Under the pieces are notes generated by a model. The model did not search any database and was not told where the DNA came from. It was given only the letters and a program-made list of their open reading frames with translations. Below, piece by piece: positions 52,735-63,699 of a stretch of DNA of 64,000 bases (its first letter is position 1; each line of letters opens with the position of its first letter). This stretch comes from Erwinia tracheiphila. Its GTDB lineage: Bacteria; Pseudomonadota; Gammaproteobacteria; Enterobacterales; Enterobacteriaceae. The stretch covers positions 3,472,001 to 3,536,000 of the forward strand of contig NZ_CP089932.1 of NCBI RefSeq assembly GCF_021365465.1, written 5' to 3'. Position numbers and translations under genes: made by a program.

Positions 52735-53880
52735 TTATTTGCCTATGGTTTGCCCCACGGCAATGGAAGCCGCGATATTGCGCGCGGCCATTTGCACATT
52801 CTCTGCCGCAGATGACAAGGCCTCTTCCAGTGTGGTGATTCGGTAGATCACGCTGAAAACGGCATCCAGCCCGTGCTGATGGACTACCGCCACATCCGGC
52901 GTCAGACTTCCCGCAATACCAATAACCGGCTTATTGTAGCGTTTAGCTATTTTCGCTACCCCAATGGGCACCTTGCCATGAATGGTCTGGCTGTCGATGC
53001 GACCTTCACCGGTAATGACCAGCGTGGCCTCCTTTACCAGGCGATCAAGTCCCAGCGCTTCGGTCACGATCTCCACGCCCCGGCGCAGTTCTGCATGGCA
53101 GAAAGCGTATAGTCCCGCGCCCATTCCCCCAGCCGCACCACCGCCCACCAGGGAAAGTACGTCAATATCCAGTTCCCGAAGGATAACGTCTGCATAGTGC
53201 GCTAACGCTTTATCCAGCTGTTTAACCCCCTCAGAAGTGGCGCCTTTTTGCGGGCCGAACACCGCAGAGGCACCTTCTTTGCCCACCAGCGGATTGGTCA
53301 CATCGCAGGCCACTTCAAAACGGCAGTATTGAATGCGTGAATCGAAATCACTCATATCAACAGAAGCCAGTTGTACAAGCTGGCCACCGCCGTAACCAAT
53401 TTGCTGACCGTGATGGTCCAGTAATTTCGCACCCAGTGCCTGCACCATCCCGGCACCACCGTCGTTGGTCGCGCTGCCACCGATACCAATGATAAAATGC
53501 CTGACGCCCTGATCGAGCGCACTAAGGATCAGCTCTCCGGTCCCCCATGATGTGGTGATCAGCGGGTCGCGATCTGTCGTCGCCATCAGTTCAAGCCCGC
53601 TCGCCGCCGCCATTTCAATGTAGGCGCAGCGCTTATCGCCAGACAAGCCGTAAAATGCCGCTACCGGCTCGCCAAGCGGGCCAGTCACCGTCAGGCGGAT
53701 CAGGCTACCTTTTGTCGCGGCCACCATTGCCTCGACGGTGCCTTCGCCCCCATCGGCTACGGGTAGTTTGACGTAATCTGCATCAGGGAAAATTTCGCGG
53801 AACCCCAGCTCAATGTGTCTGGCAACCTGCCGGGCGGTCAGGCTTTCTTTATATGAATCGGGAGCGATGAGTATTTTCAT
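52735..53880 (-). CDS. glxK: glycerate 2-kinase
   Basis: The 381-residue kinase phosphorylates D-glycerate to 2-phosphoglycerate, the last step of glucarate/galactarate use. It is of the class found in the gar system (GarK/GlxK type): N-terminal MKILIAPDSYKESLTARQVA, LPVADGGEGTVEAM, GIGGSATNDGGAGM and TGEGRIDSQTIHGKVP. GarK and GlxK are close paralogues; the gar context favours garK, so the symbol is uncertain. It follows garR in the minus-strand cluster; its product feeds enolase. Confidence 0.9.
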   Translation of the reverse strand: MKILIAPDSYKESLTARQVARHIELGFREIFPDADYVKLPVADGGEGTVEAMVAATKGSLIRLTVTGPLGEPVAAFYGLSGDKRCAYIEMAAASGLELMATTDRDPLITTSWGTGELILSALDQGVRHFIIGIGGSATNDGGAGMVQALGAKLLDHHGQQIGYGGGQLVQLASVDMSDFDSRIQYCRFEVACDVTNPLVGKEGASAVFGPQKGATSEGVKQLDKALAHYADVILRELDIDVLSLVGGGAAGGMGAGLYAFCHAELRRGVEIVTEALGLDRLVKEATLVITGEGRIDSQTIHGKVPIGVAKIAKRYNKPVIGIAGSLTPDVAVVHQHGLDAVFSVIYRITTLEEALSSAAENVQMAARNIAASIAVGQTIGK

Positions 53881-53950
53881 ATATTATCCGTTCGCTGTTA
53901 AGCTCTTCCCGACCCGGCGGGAGCAGGTGCCGTCAAGCCGGATCGCGCGG

Positions 53951-54835
53951 CTATTTGCTGATTTCAACTTTGGCTAATTTCTCATAGTAACAGGCCAGGG
54001 CGCTGTGATCGGCTGTACCCAGCCCATCGGCGCGTAATGCCTGCATCATCTCCATCACCGCTGCGGTCAGCGGCAACTGCGCACCTACACTGTGGGAGGT
54101 ATCCAGCGCGTTAGCCAGGTCTTTAATATGCAGATCGATACGGAATCCCGGCTTGAAATTACGGTCCATAACCATCGGCGCTTTCGCATCCAGCACGGTG
54201 CTACCGGCCAGCCCACCGCGAATAGCCTGATAAACCAGCTCCGGGTTTACGCCCGCCCTGGTCGCGAGGGTCAGCGCTTCTGACATCGCCGCAATATTCA
54301 GTGCGACGATCACCTGATTGGCCAGTTTGGTCACATTACCTGCGCCAATATCGCCCGTATGCACTACTGAGCCGGCCATTGCTTTCATAATGTCGTAACA
54401 TTTGTCGAACAGTGCCTTGTCACCCCCGACCATCACTGACAGCGTGCCATCAATTGCTTTTGGTTCACCGCCGCTTACGGGCGCATCCAGCAAGGCAATC
54501 CCTTTTTCTGCCAGCGCTTGATAAATTTCACGGCTGGCCAGCGGCGCAATCGAACTCATATCAATAATAATGGTACCTGCTTTCGCGCCCTCAATAACAC
54601 TTGCCTGGCCCAATAGCACCTCTTTAACCTGAGGCGAATTGGGCAGCATGGTGATAATCACCTCACACTGCTCGGCGACGGCTTTGGCAGAAGAAGCCAC
54701 GCCAGCGCCCAGACTGACCAGCTCCGCTTCGCTTTCCCGATTGCGATCGCGTACCACAAGGCTGTAACCCGCTTTCAGCAGGTTTTTACTCATGGGTTTG
54801 CCCATAATGCCCAGACCAATAAAGCCGATTTTCAT
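53951..54835 (-). CDS. garR: 2-hydroxy-3-oxopropionate (tartronate semialdehyde) reductase
   Basis: The 294-residue beta-hydroxyacid dehydrogenase reduces tartronate semialdehyde to D-glycerate with NAD(P)H. The Rossmann motif is MKIGFIGLGIMGKPMSKNL; the substrate motif DAPVSGGEPKAIDGTLSVM and the catalytic Lys in GAGNVTKLANQVIVALN are in place. The start at 54833-54835 is chosen because the family begins at the Rossmann strand; a longer frame adds 62 unrelated residues from garL. It lies 22 bp after garL. Confidence 0.95.
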   Translation of the reverse strand: MKIGFIGLGIMGKPMSKNLLKAGYSLVVRDRNRESEAELVSLGAGVASSAKAVAEQCEVIITMLPNSPQVKEVLLGQASVIEGAKAGTIIIDMSSIAPLASREIYQALAEKGIALLDAPVSGGEPKAIDGTLSVMVGGDKALFDKCYDIMKAMAGSVVHTGDIGAGNVTKLANQVIVALNIAAMSEALTLATRAGVNPELVYQAIRGGLAGSTVLDAKAPMVMDRNFKPGFRIDLHIKDLANALDTSHSVGAQLPLTAAVMEMMQALRADGLGTADHSALACYYEKLAKVEISK

Positions 54836-54857
54836 GTTTTTTCTCCTTAACGATGAA

Positions 54858-55628
54858 TTATTTTTTGAAGCGATCGCATAAAGCCTGCGTGGCACCTCGG
54901 AAGATACCGACATCGCTCCCGACTGCGACAAAACCAGCGCCCCATTCCAGATAACGTCGGGCATCGGCCTCAACTGGTGCAAGTATGCCGCTGGGTTTGC
55001 CAGCCGCTTTCGCCCGTTCAAAAATATGCTTAATGACTTTCAGCACCGCCTGATGGGCTGGTTGTCCCAGGTAGCCCAGTGCCGCCGAGAGATCGCCCGG
55101 GCCAACGAAAACCCCATCCACGCCCTCTGTCGACGCAATCGCATCAATATTGTCCACCCCCCGCTGGGTTTCGATCTGCACCAGTAAGCTGACGTTATCG
55201 TTAATGATGCGGTTGTAATCCGGCACGGTGCCGTACATGTTGCTGCGATGAGAAACGGACACCCCACGAATGCCCTGCGGCGGATAACGTGTGGATGCCA
55301 CAGCCCTGCTGGCTTCTTCGGCTGTTTCCACAAAGGGAATGAGAAAATTGGAGAACCCAATATCCAGCAAGCGTTTAATGATGACCGGTTCATTACAGGG
55401 TGGCCGTACCACTGGCGCGCTGGCGCTGCCTTTCAGCGCCATCAGTTGTGGAATAAAAGTGGTGATATCGTTGGGGGCGTGCTCCCCATCCAGAACCAGC
55501 CAGTCAAAACCAGCCAGTCCCAGGATTTCGGTAGTGATTGGATTTGCCAGTGCACACCAGCTACCGATTAAGGTCTCTCCGGCCAACAGACGCTGACGGA
55601 AACGGTTAGGGACGTTTACATAGCTCAT
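54858..55628 (-). CDS. garL: 5-keto-4-deoxy-D-glucarate aldolase
   Basis: The 256-residue class II aldolase of the HpcH family splits 5-keto-4-deoxyglucarate into pyruvate and tartronate semialdehyde. Motifs: [14 protein letters not shown], the catalytic region [17 protein letters not shown], the metal ligand Glu in [12 protein letters not shown], and [15 protein letters not shown]. The ATG at 55626-55628 has AGGAG six bases upstream; the adjacent in-frame GTG is less likely. It lies between gudD and garR in one run of minus-strand genes. Confidence 0.95.
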   Translation of the reverse strand: MSYVNVPNRFRQRLLAGETLIGSWCALANPITTEILGLAGFDWLVLDGEHAPNDITTFIPQLMALKGSASAPVVRPPCNEPVIIKRLLDIGFSNFLIPFVETAEEASRAVASTRYPPQGIRGVSVSHRSNMYGTVPDYNRIINDNVSLLVQIETQRGVDNIDAIASTEGVDGVFVGPGDLSAALGYLGQPAHQAVLKVIKHIFERAKAAGKPSGILAPVEADARRYLEWGAGFVAVGSDVGIFRGATQALCDRFKK

Positions 55629-55645
55629 CACTTTCTCCTGAAACG

Positions 55646-56986
55646 TTAGCGCACCAGACAGGGGCGCTTATTATCAAAGGCCCAGCCCGGCACCAGAAAT
55701 TGCATGGCCTGCGCATCATTACGCGCACCCAGACCGTGCTGCAGATACAGTCGATTGGCCTTCATCACCTGGTCCATATCCAGTTCAACCCCCAGGCCGG
55801 GTCTTTCAGGAACCTGAACGCAGCCGCCTTTAATTTGCAGCGGCTGACGGGTCAGACGCTGATTGCCCTCCTGCCAGATCCAGTGGGTATCAATGGCGGT
55901 AATTTTTCCGGGGGCCGCCGCAGCCACATGGGTGAACATCGCCAGCGAGATATCAAAATGGTTATTGGAATGCGAGCCCCAGGTAAGACCGAAATCGTGG
56001 CACATTTGTGCGACGCGCACCGAACCTTGCAGGGTCCAGAAATGGGGATCGGCGAGGGGAATATCGACAGATTGCAGAGACAAGGTGTGTCCCATCTGTC
56101 GCCAGTCAGTGGCAATCATATTGGTGGCGGTAGGCAACCCGGTCGCCCGACGAAACTCCGCCATGACTTCACGCCCGGAATATCCCTGCTCCGCACCGCA
56201 CGGATCTTCCGCATAGGCCAGCACGTCACGCAGTGATTCCCCCAACGCAATCGCCTCTTCCAGCGACCAGGCACCGTTTGGATCCAACGTGATGCGCGCC
56301 TGCGGGAAACGTTTTGCCAGCGCGGTGATGGCCTCTGCTTCTTCCTCACCCGCCAGCACACCGCCTTTTAGTTTGAAGTCGTTGAAGCCATATTTTTCAT
56401 AAGCCGCTTCTGCCAGCCGAACCACACGTTCAGACGTCAGTGCCTCTTCGTGCCGCAGGCGATACCAGTCGCATGCCTCATCGGGCTGACACTGGTAAGG
56501 CAGCGAGGTTTTACGGCGATCGCCGATATAAAACAGATAGCCCAGCATTTCCACGCGATCGCGCTGCTGCCCCTCCCCCAGCAGTGAAGCAACATTGACC
56601 CCCAGATGCTGCCCCAGCAGATCGAGCAGCGCAGACTCGATACCGGTCACCACGTGAATAGTGGTGCGCAAATCGAAGGTCTGCGTGCCACGACCACCAG
56701 CATCGCGGTCGGCAAAGGCATTGCGTACCTGGCTAAGCAGATTTTTATATTCACCGAGGGTATGCCCTGTCAGCAACGCCGCCGCCTCTTCCAGAGTTTT
56801 ACGAATTTTCTCGCCGCCAGGAATTTCTCCCACGCCGGTATGCCCGGAGTTATCCTTGATAATGACAATATTACGGGTGAAAAACGGTGCATGTGCCCCA
56901 CTGAGGTTGAGCAGCATGCTGTCATAACCCGCCACCGGAATAACCTGCATATCAATGATGATGGGTGTGGCTGTCGCATGATTCAT
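55646..56986 (-). CDS. gudD: D-glucarate dehydratase
   Basis: The 446-residue enolase-superfamily enzyme dehydrates D-glucarate (and L-idarate) to 5-keto-4-deoxyglucarate. The Lys base pair is in DFKLKGG, metal ligands in [10 protein letters not shown] and [18 protein letters not shown], and the His base in [15 protein letters not shown]. Length equals E. coli GudD. It is followed by garL after 17 bp. It appears fully functional and gives an intact glucarate route even though garD is broken. Confidence 0.95.
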   Translation of the reverse strand: MNHATATPIIIDMQVIPVAGYDSMLLNLSGAHAPFFTRNIVIIKDNSGHTGVGEIPGGEKIRKTLEEAAALLTGHTLGEYKNLLSQVRNAFADRDAGGRGTQTFDLRTTIHVVTGIESALLDLLGQHLGVNVASLLGEGQQRDRVEMLGYLFYIGDRRKTSLPYQCQPDEACDWYRLRHEEALTSERVVRLAEAAYEKYGFNDFKLKGGVLAGEEEAEAITALAKRFPQARITLDPNGAWSLEEAIALGESLRDVLAYAEDPCGAEQGYSGREVMAEFRRATGLPTATNMIATDWRQMGHTLSLQSVDIPLADPHFWTLQGSVRVAQMCHDFGLTWGSHSNNHFDISLAMFTHVAAAAPGKITAIDTHWIWQEGNQRLTRQPLQIKGGCVQVPERPGLGVELDMDQVMKANRLYLQHGLGARNDAQAMQFLVPGWAFDNKRPCLVR

Positions 56987-57013
56987 AGCGTGTTCCTTCT
57001 CAATAACCCGAAT

Positions 57014-58351
57014 TTAACGCCCGAAAACCGGGCGCTTGCGATCAAATGTCCAACCGGGGATCAGGTACTGCATGGCGAGGGCATCATTGCGCGCTCCGCA
57101 CGGCAGTGTTTTATACAGTGCGTGGGCCTGCTCAAGCCTTTCCCAGTCCAGCTCAACCCCCAGACCCGGTGCGTCCGGCACCGCGATCTTACCTCCACGA
57201 ATTTGTAGCGGTTCCCGGGTAAGGCGTTGATTGCCCTCCTGCCAGATCCAGTGAGTATCAATAGCGGTAGGTTGCCCCGGTGCAGCCGCACCGACGTGGG
57301 TAAACATCGCCAGCGAGATATCAAAATGGTTATTGGAGTGGCAGCCCCAGGTCAGACCCCAGTCATCACAAAGTTGGGCAACGCGCACTGCGCCACTCAG
57401 CGTCCAGAAATGCGGGTCGGCCAGCGGGATATCGACCGCATTCAGCATGACGGCGTGGTTCATCTCACGCCAGTTGGTGGCAATCATATTGGTCGCTACC
57501 GGCAAACTGGTTGCACGGCGAAATTCGGCCATCACCTCCCGCCCTGAATAGCCCTGCTCTGCGCCACAGGGATCCTCTGCGTAGGCCAGGATGCCTCGCA
57601 GGTCTTTGCACAGCGAAATGGCTTCATCCAGCCCCCAGGCACCATTGGGATCGACGGTAATTCGCGCATCGGTGAACCGTTTTTTCAGCGTTTTTAGCGT
57701 CTCAATCTCCTGTTCACCCGGCAGCACACCGCCTTTTAGTTTAAAATCTTTAAACCCGTATTTATCCTGTGCGGCCTCCGCCAACAGCAGCATAGCAGCG
57801 CTGTCCATCGCCGGCTGATGGCGCAGGTGATACCAGGCATGGTCTGCCTGTTCGCCGGCCAAATAGGGCAAATCGGTTTTTCGACGATCCCCGATGTAAA
57901 ACAAATAGCCCAGAACAGCCACTGCATCGCGCTGTTTACCCGGCCCCAACAGTTCTGCCACTGGCACCTGCAGGTATTGCCCTAACAGATCAAGCAGAGC
58001 CGCCTCCAGCCCAGCAACCGCATTCACCCGCAGTTCAAAGGTCCATGCGCCCTTACCAAAAGTATCGAAATCCGCCGACTGGTTTCCTTTATGTACCTGT
58101 TGCACCAGGCTGTTCATCCGCGCAATTTCGTTCCCTATGACTTGAGGCACCGCGGCCAGCAGCGTCTGAAAAATGGTCTCGCCACCTGGCGCTTCACCCA
58201 CGCCAGTGTGGCCGGCGCTGTCGGTCAGCACCACAATATTGCGGGTGAAATAAGCACTGTGCGCACCGCCGATATTCAGTAGCATGCTGTCATAACCCGC
58301 CACCGGGATAACCTTCATGTCGGTGATCACGGGCGTGCTTTGCGTACTCAT
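57014..58351 (-). CDS. gudX: glucarate dehydratase-related protein GudX
   Basis: The 445-residue paralogue of GudD shares the enolase-superfamily layout: [35 protein letters not shown] and [15 protein letters not shown]. Small differences (for example GCHSNNH for GSHSNNH and different N-terminal capping loops) match E. coli GudX, which has weak activity on glucarate. The ATG at 58349-58351 follows AGGAG; a start ten codons earlier would overlap gudP. It is 10 bp after gudP and 27 bp before gudD. Confidence 0.93.
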   Translation of the reverse strand: MSTQSTPVITDMKVIPVAGYDSMLLNIGGAHSAYFTRNIVVLTDSAGHTGVGEAPGGETIFQTLLAAVPQVIGNEIARMNSLVQQVHKGNQSADFDTFGKGAWTFELRVNAVAGLEAALLDLLGQYLQVPVAELLGPGKQRDAVAVLGYLFYIGDRRKTDLPYLAGEQADHAWYHLRHQPAMDSAAMLLLAEAAQDKYGFKDFKLKGGVLPGEQEIETLKTLKKRFTDARITVDPNGAWGLDEAISLCKDLRGILAYAEDPCGAEQGYSGREVMAEFRRATSLPVATNMIATNWREMNHAVMLNAVDIPLADPHFWTLSGAVRVAQLCDDWGLTWGCHSNNHFDISLAMFTHVGAAAPGQPTAIDTHWIWQEGNQRLTREPLQIRGGKIAVPDAPGLGVELDWERLEQAHALYKTLPCGARNDALAMQYLIPGWTFDRKRPVFGR

Positions 58352-58361
58352 CACGTCTCCT

Positions 58362-59705
58362 TCAGAGCGGCTTGAGCTCAATACGTTTAATGTCTTTTAC
58401 CAGCACCAGATAACTCAGCACCGCAACAAAAGCATGGATGCCGACGTACACCAGTGCGCCGTTGTATGAGCCGGTAGTGGCAATGATGTAGCCAATGGCG
58501 ACAGGCGTAACAATGCCGGAGATATTGCCAAACATATTGAACAGGCCGCCGCTCAGACCGCTGATCTCTTTCGGTGCGGTATCCGCCATGACGGCCCAGC
58601 CCAGCGCACCAATCCCTTTTCCAAAGAACGCCAGTGCCATAAAGAACACCACAACCCATTCCGTATCGACGTAGTTACACACCACCATGATAATGGAGAG
58701 CAGCATCCCCAATACGATGGGCGTTTTACGGGCAATATTCAGCGATCCGGTTCTGCGCATCAGCCAGTCCGAAATGATGCCGCCCAGCACGCCGCCGAGA
58801 AAACCACAGATGGCGGGCACAGAAGCCACCACCCCGGCTTTTAAAATGGACATGCCGCGCGCCTGCACCAGATAAACCGGGAACCAGGTAATAAAAAAGT
58901 AGGTCAAGGCATTGATACAGTATTGCCCCAGATAAATGCCGATCATCATTCTGGAACCAATAAGCTGCTTGATTTGGTGCGTTTTTTCAGCCCAGCTGAC
59001 TTTCCGTACTGTTTGCTTTTGATCCATATGAATCAGCGCTCCGCCCTGCTCCATATAAGCCAGTTCGGCACTGTTGACGCCAAGATGTGTGTTCGGATCG
59101 CGGATTGCCTTCAACCAGATGAGGCTGATGATGATCCCAAGTCCGCCCATAAACCAGAAAACGTGCGCCCACCCCACTGCTGACACCAGCCATCCCATGA
59201 TGGGTGCAAAAATCACCGTGGCGAAATATTGTGCCGAGTTAAAGATAGCCACGGCAGTGCCTCTTTCCTGTGCAGGAAACCAGGCGGCAACAATCCGGCT
59301 GTTACCGGGAAACGAAGGTGCCTCGGCCAGCCCAACCAGGAAACGCAACATAAAAAGCACGGCAATCACGGTAAAACCGCTAAACAAATCGACAAAGCCC
59401 TGAAGCAGGGTAAACAGCGACCAAAGGAAAATGCTCCAGAAATAGACGCGCCTTGAGCCAAAACGGTCAAGAAGCCAGCCGCCGGGAATCTGCCCAATAA
59501 CATAAGCCCATGAGAACGCAGAGAAGATATAACCCAGTCCGACAGGATCGAGACCGATATCCTTCGACATAGCGGAACCGGCAATGGCAATAGTCGCACG
59601 GTCTCCGTAATTAAAAGAGGTGACAATAAACAGCATCACCACGATCCAGTAGCGTGCGTGCGTTCTTTTTTGCACGTCACTCGCGGTACCAGTGATTGAA
59701 TTCAT
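58362..59705 (-). CDS. gudP: glucarate/galactarate MFS transporter
   Basis: The 447-residue inner-membrane protein of the anion:cation symporter MFS group imports D-glucarate. About twelve hydrophobic segments are present; typical motifs are [28 protein letters not shown] between helices 2 and 3, and [15 protein letters not shown]. The ATG at 59703-59705 (AGGAG upstream) matches E. coli GudP; an earlier in-frame ATG adds 18 unrelated residues. It heads the gudP-gudX-gudD-garL-garR-glxK run, all with short gaps, suggesting one operon. Confidence 0.95.
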   Translation of the reverse strand: MNSITGTASDVQKRTHARYWIVVMLFIVTSFNYGDRATIAIAGSAMSKDIGLDPVGLGYIFSAFSWAYVIGQIPGGWLLDRFGSRRVYFWSIFLWSLFTLLQGFVDLFSGFTVIAVLFMLRFLVGLAEAPSFPGNSRIVAAWFPAQERGTAVAIFNSAQYFATVIFAPIMGWLVSAVGWAHVFWFMGGLGIIISLIWLKAIRDPNTHLGVNSAELAYMEQGGALIHMDQKQTVRKVSWAEKTHQIKQLIGSRMMIGIYLGQYCINALTYFFITWFPVYLVQARGMSILKAGVVASVPAICGFLGGVLGGIISDWLMRRTGSLNIARKTPIVLGMLLSIIMVVCNYVDTEWVVVFFMALAFFGKGIGALGWAVMADTAPKEISGLSGGLFNMFGNISGIVTPVAIGYIIATTGSYNGALVYVGIHAFVAVLSYLVLVKDIKRIELKPL

Positions 59706-60211
59706 AATGCACTCCTGAAATCCAGCTCGCAGGCTGTTGGCACTCTGAACGGCATACACATCGCATTGGGTATCAGAATGATGTTGGGTTAAACACAGCG
59801 ATTAAGATTGACTGGCAGAGAAACTCGAAACGCAGCGTGGCGATCCATCATCAGTGAGCAAAAGTATAGAAACGTGGCATTGGCAGCACATCGGTAAAAT
59901 GCACAATGTAAAAGGTTAAAATCAGGTTTTATTGCAGCATTTGCCTTATTTACTGCGCCCTGGCTCACGGAACATTTGCATTCTGCGAAAGCAGTCACAC
60001 TCTGTCCGCCTTTGTGAGGTGGCTCACCTGAACCAGGGCTTATGCCAAAAAAGTAACCTTTCAGTTATTTTTTTGTCGGACATTCGCATAATGTTTTTGT
60101 CTCATGCGCTTTTTATACTGTGAATCGCAGAGAGTCTTAACGCTGACGAAGGATTTTCATCATTTATGGAGAGATAAAACCTACATTTATTTAGCCAGGA
60201 CTTGTCGAGAA
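59706..60211. promoter_or_regulatory. divergent regulatory region of gudP and garD
   Basis: About 500 bp separate gudP from garD and should carry both promoters. In E. coli these genes are activated by CdaR (SdaR) in response to sugar diacids; I do not know its site well enough to mark one here. No gene is evident. Confidence 0.5.
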
Positions 60212-60667
60212 ATGAACATTCCCAGAAACCATCCCCCACTCTATATTCAGGTTCATGAGAACGATAATGTCGCCATTGTGGTCAATGACAATGGCCTCCC
60301 TGCCGGAAGTGAGTTTTCATGCGGCCTGCGCCTGAAAGAACATATTCCACAGGGCCATAAAGTGGCCCTCGCCGACATTCTTCAGGGCGGCAATATCGTA
60401 CGTTATGGTGAAATTATTGGTTATGCCGTTCGCGATATTGATCGTGGCTGCTGGATTGATGAATCACTGGTTACACTGCCGGAAGCCCCCTTGCTTTCCA
60501 GCCTGCCGCTGGCAACGCAGGTTCCCCCGCACCTGCCGCCGCTAACCGGCTATACCTTTGAAGGCTACCGCAATGCCGATGGCAGCGTGGGCACGCGTAA
60601 CCTCCTCGGCATCACCACCAGCGTGCACTGTGTGGCAGGCGTGCTGGATTATGTGGTGAAAATCATT
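60212..60667 (+). pseudogene. garD: D-galactarate dehydratase, 5' part before IS91
   Basis: The first 152 codons of gar[21 protein letters not shown], the SAF-like domain with [14 protein letters not shown] and [13 protein letters not shown], then [19 protein letters not shown]. GarD converts galactarate to 5-keto-4-deoxyglucarate with Fe2+. The frame is cut after VVKII by IS91 copy B; the in-frame remainder starts at 62553. Joining the two parts restores 519 codons, close to E. coli GarD (523). The start at 60212 is chosen by alignment; upstream frame extension is not conserved. Confidence 0.93.
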
Positions 60668-60759
60668 CGAGCGTCACGGCTCTGCCGTTCCGAGGGTGTT
60701 CATGACCGGCTCACAGCTTTATACTCTGCGGTATGTTAATTTCTCAGGAAATCATTCAC

Positions 60760-61178
60760 ATGGCCCGTAGCAAAGCCCCCAGAAAGCGTAAACCCACGCC
60801 CTCGTCCCGACGCGCTATACCCGGATATCCTAAGCGTTTTCTGGTGTCCATTCCGCCCCGGAGCGATTATGACGACCCCGACGAGTTTTTTACGACACTC
60901 CGCAGGATGCCATTCGTCACTGTGTCCACCTGGGGCCACAGTTTTTCCTCGATACACACTTCGACCCGCCTCTCGTCTGCATCATCCGCGGCTTTGAGCC
61001 GCCTGACTCACCCGACGGCGATGTCGTCCTTGAGTCCATGCCAGCCGATGTGTTTATTATCGCCACAGAATCCGGCATGCTGCCGGTGACCTTCGCTCCC
61101 TGGGATAAACACACCGACAACTGGGCCGATGACTGTGACGACTGGCACTATAATACCGGTGCCACTGCAGAGCGATAA
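60760..61178 (+). pseudogene. IS91 accessory ORF (ORF121-like), frameshifted, copy B
   Basis: Same structure as in copy A: MARSKAPRKRKP start at 60760, break in frame near 60906 and continuation in another frame to TAA at 61176-61178, eight bases before the transposase. The identical lesion in both copies shows that it was present before the element duplicated. Confidence 0.65.
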
Positions 61179-61186
61179 TCCGCCGC

Positions 61187-62401
61187 ATGTATATCCCGCG
61201 CCCGGCAAAACTGCTGTTCACCACTGATGACGCCTGGAACCGGTATATGGATAAACACGGGGACACCCTCAGCCCCTGGACCGTACTCTGCGTCGAGCGC
61301 ATGCTCGCCTGCGGCACTGCTGCCATGGGGGTGAAGCGATACTGCTGCGCCTCCCCGGACTGCACCCACACCCGCTTCTTCTGCCAGACCTGTAAATCAA
61401 AAGGCTGCAGCTCCTGCGGACATAAGGCCACGGAGCAGTGGATTACAGAGCAACAGCAAATTCTGCCCGACTGCGACTGGCAGCATATCACCTTCACCAT
61501 GCCCCATCTGCTGTGGCCCTTTTTCAACAATAACTGGCCTCTGCTCAATGCCCTGTTCCGCGCAGCCACCCGCGCCATGCTCCGCTGGGCCAGAAAACAG
61601 GGTGTGGAAGTCGGTATCTTCTGCGCCCTGCACACCTACGGTCGCCAGCTCAACCAGCATCCCCACATTCATCTCTCCGTCACCCGCGGCGGGCTTGATA
61701 TTAAACACGGCGTATGGCGCGACCTCTTCTTTAAAAAGCATGCCGTGGAGGAAATCTGGCGCGGAGCCGTCATCCGGCTGCTGCGCCACAGCTATGACCT
61801 GATTAACCCCGGCAGGCTGCCGGGGCTGGGGCATATCCACGACAAAAAACAGTGGCTGCGCTATCTGCAGGCGCAGTACGGGCGCCGCTGGAAGGTCCAC
61901 TTCGCGAAGAAGACCCGGGGGGCCTGGCGGAGCGTCAAATATCTGGGCCGGTACCTGAAACGGCCCCCCGTGTCGGCGGCGAAGCTGAGGCACTACAGCG
62001 GCGGCGCGGTGGTGCACCACTATTACGACCACCGTACGCAGCAGTACCGGCAGCAGACGCTGACGCAGGAAGATATGATCGGACGTTATATCAGCCATAT
62101 CCCGGCGAAGCATTTTAAGATGGTGCGTTATTACGGTTTTTTATCAAACCGTAAACGGGGTAGCCTGCTGCCGAAGGTGTATGAAGCCCTGGAGATGGAA
62201 GCGCGGAAAAAACCGGAGAAGCCCGGCTTCGCCGCGCTGATGAAAGAATTTCTGCGCACGGATCCGTACAAATGCATTCTGTGCGGCAACCGACTGCGCT
62301 TCAGCAGTGCGCAGGCCGGGAGGCACGCGTCGGAGTTGGTGGCAGAAAGACTGCATAACATCGACCGGAAACGATGGCTTCTGGCACAGACTGCGGGATA
62401 A
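61187..62401 (+). CDS. IS91-family HUH/Y2 rolling-circle transposase, copy B
   Basis: The 404-residue protein is the same as that of copy A, with N-terminal Cys zinc-finger motifs, the HUH motif HPHIHLSVTRGG and the paired tyrosines in KYLGRYLKRPP. The noticed base differences between copies are silent in the protein. It is intact and probably active, because the two copies have hardly diverged. Confidence 0.93.
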   Translation: MYIPRPAKLLFTTDDAWNRYMDKHGDTLSPWTVLCVERMLACGTAAMGVKRYCCASPDCTHTRFFCQTCKSKGCSSCGHKATEQWITEQQQILPDCDWQHITFTMPHLLWPFFNNNWPLLNALFRAATRAMLRWARKQGVEVGIFCALHTYGRQLNQHPHIHLSVTRGGLDIKHGVWRDLFFKKHAVEEIWRGAVIRLLRHSYDLINPGRLPGLGHIHDKKQWLRYLQAQYGRRWKVHFAKKTRGAWRSVKYLGRYLKRPPVSAAKLRHYSGGAVVHHYYDHRTQQYRQQTLTQEDMIGRYISHIPAKHFKMVRYYGFLSNRKRGSLLPKVYEALEMEARKKPEKPGFAALMKEFLRTDPYKCILCGNRLRFSSAQAGRHASELVAERLHNIDRKRWLLAQTAG

Positions 62402-62552
62402 GTGCGTCTGAAAAACAGCTTTCAGGTTAAAAACGCGCCGCAAATGCCATTTTATGACCATAACGTTCCCGATGGCACATCATTACTGCATTACAGACAC
62501 TGCTGCTCATGGTCAGGAAATTTTTAAAACGATGATTCAGTTTCCTAACCAT

Positions 62553-63656
62553 GAACGCGAGCTGCTGCCCCGCTATCCCAATGTCGATGGCGTGGTGGCC
62601 CTCAATCATTTATATGGCTGTGGTGTGGCGATTAATGCGCCTGCAGCCGTCGTGCCAATCCGCACCATCCACAATCTGGCGCTGAATGCCAACTTTGGCG
62701 GAGAGGTAATGATCGTTAGCCTGGGCTGCGAAAAATTGCAGCCGGAACGATTGCTGGAAGGAACGCCTGATGTACAGGCTATCTTCCTTGATGACGAGGA
62801 TGTAGTGCGTTTGCAGGATGAAAAGCATGTTGGTTTTGAATCCATGGTGAACGATATTCTGCAGGTTGCAGAACGCCATCTGAAACGACTCAATCAACGC
62901 CAGCGCGAAACGGTACCGGCTTCACAACTGATGGTGGGAATGCAGTGCGGCGGCAGCGATGCGTTTTCCGGCGTAACGGCCAATCCAGCGGTGGGCTTTG
63001 CGTCCGACCTGCTGGTGCGCTGTGGTGCCACTGTGATGTTTTCGGAAGTCACCGAGGTTCGCGATGCGGTTCACCTGCTTACTCCAAGGGTAATTGATGT
63101 GGCAACCGGGCAGCGACTGTTGGAGGAGATGGCTTGGTATGATGACTATCTCAGTTTGGGCAAAACCGATCGCAGTGCTAATCCTTCCCCCGGCAACAAA
63201 AAAGGTGGGCTGGCAAACGTGGTTGAAAAGGCTCTGGGGTCGATTGCCAAATCAGGCCGTAGTCCTATTGTGGAGGTGCTTTCCCCCGGACAACGCCCAA
63301 CCCGACGCGGGTTGATCTATGCCGCCACACCGGCCAGCGATTTTGTCTGCGGTACACAGCAAATGGCGTCCGGTATCACCTTGCAGGTTTTTACCACCGG
63401 ACGCGGCACGCCTTACGGGCTGGCGGCAATTCCGGTAATCAAAATGGCCACGAGCAGCGCGCTGGCGGAAAGATGGCACGACCTGATGGATATCAATGCG
63501 GGGACCATCGCCACCGGTAAGGAAACCATTGAGCAGGTTGGCTGGCGACTGTTCGAACTTATTCTGGACATTGCCAGCGGTCGTAAGCAGACCTGGTCTG
63601 ACCGCTGGGGGATTCATAATGCGCTGTCGGTGTTTAATCCAGCGCCGGTTACCTGA
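62553..63656 (+). pseudogene. garD: D-galactarate dehydratase, 3' part after IS91
   Basis: This part resumes in frame with the 5' piece at [20 protein letters not shown] and encodes 367 residues. The iron-binding region and core motifs of the UxaA/GarD family are present: [70 protein letters not shown] and [19 protein letters not shown]. No other lesion is seen, so the IS91 insertion is the only break in garD. The in-frame sequence upstream of 62553 belongs to the IS. Confidence 0.93.
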
Positions 63657-63699
63657 TAAAAAACGCCACGGCGACCTGTGTCGGATTAACCCGTCATGC

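Larger units (their letters stand above)
60668..62552 (+). mobile_element. IS91-family insertion sequence, copy B (1885 bp), inside garD
   Basis: The same 1885-bp unit as copy A, in the same orientation, with three base differences noticed (for example GGTGCCACTG for GGCGCCACTG near 61160). Its transposase-distal end directly joins garD codon 152, and its transposase end abuts GAAC (62553-62556), which here belongs to garD. There is no target duplication, so excision would restore garD exactly. Confidence 0.93.

Noticed and set aside
57014..58351. gudX as a pseudogene copy of gudD
   Set aside because: The frame is complete and the differences match the known GudX paralogue, not decay.
61397..62113. 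Minus-strand frame of 238 codons inside the IS91 transposase (also in copy A)
   Set aside because: Antisense shadow caused by GC-rich codons; no start signal and no known motif.
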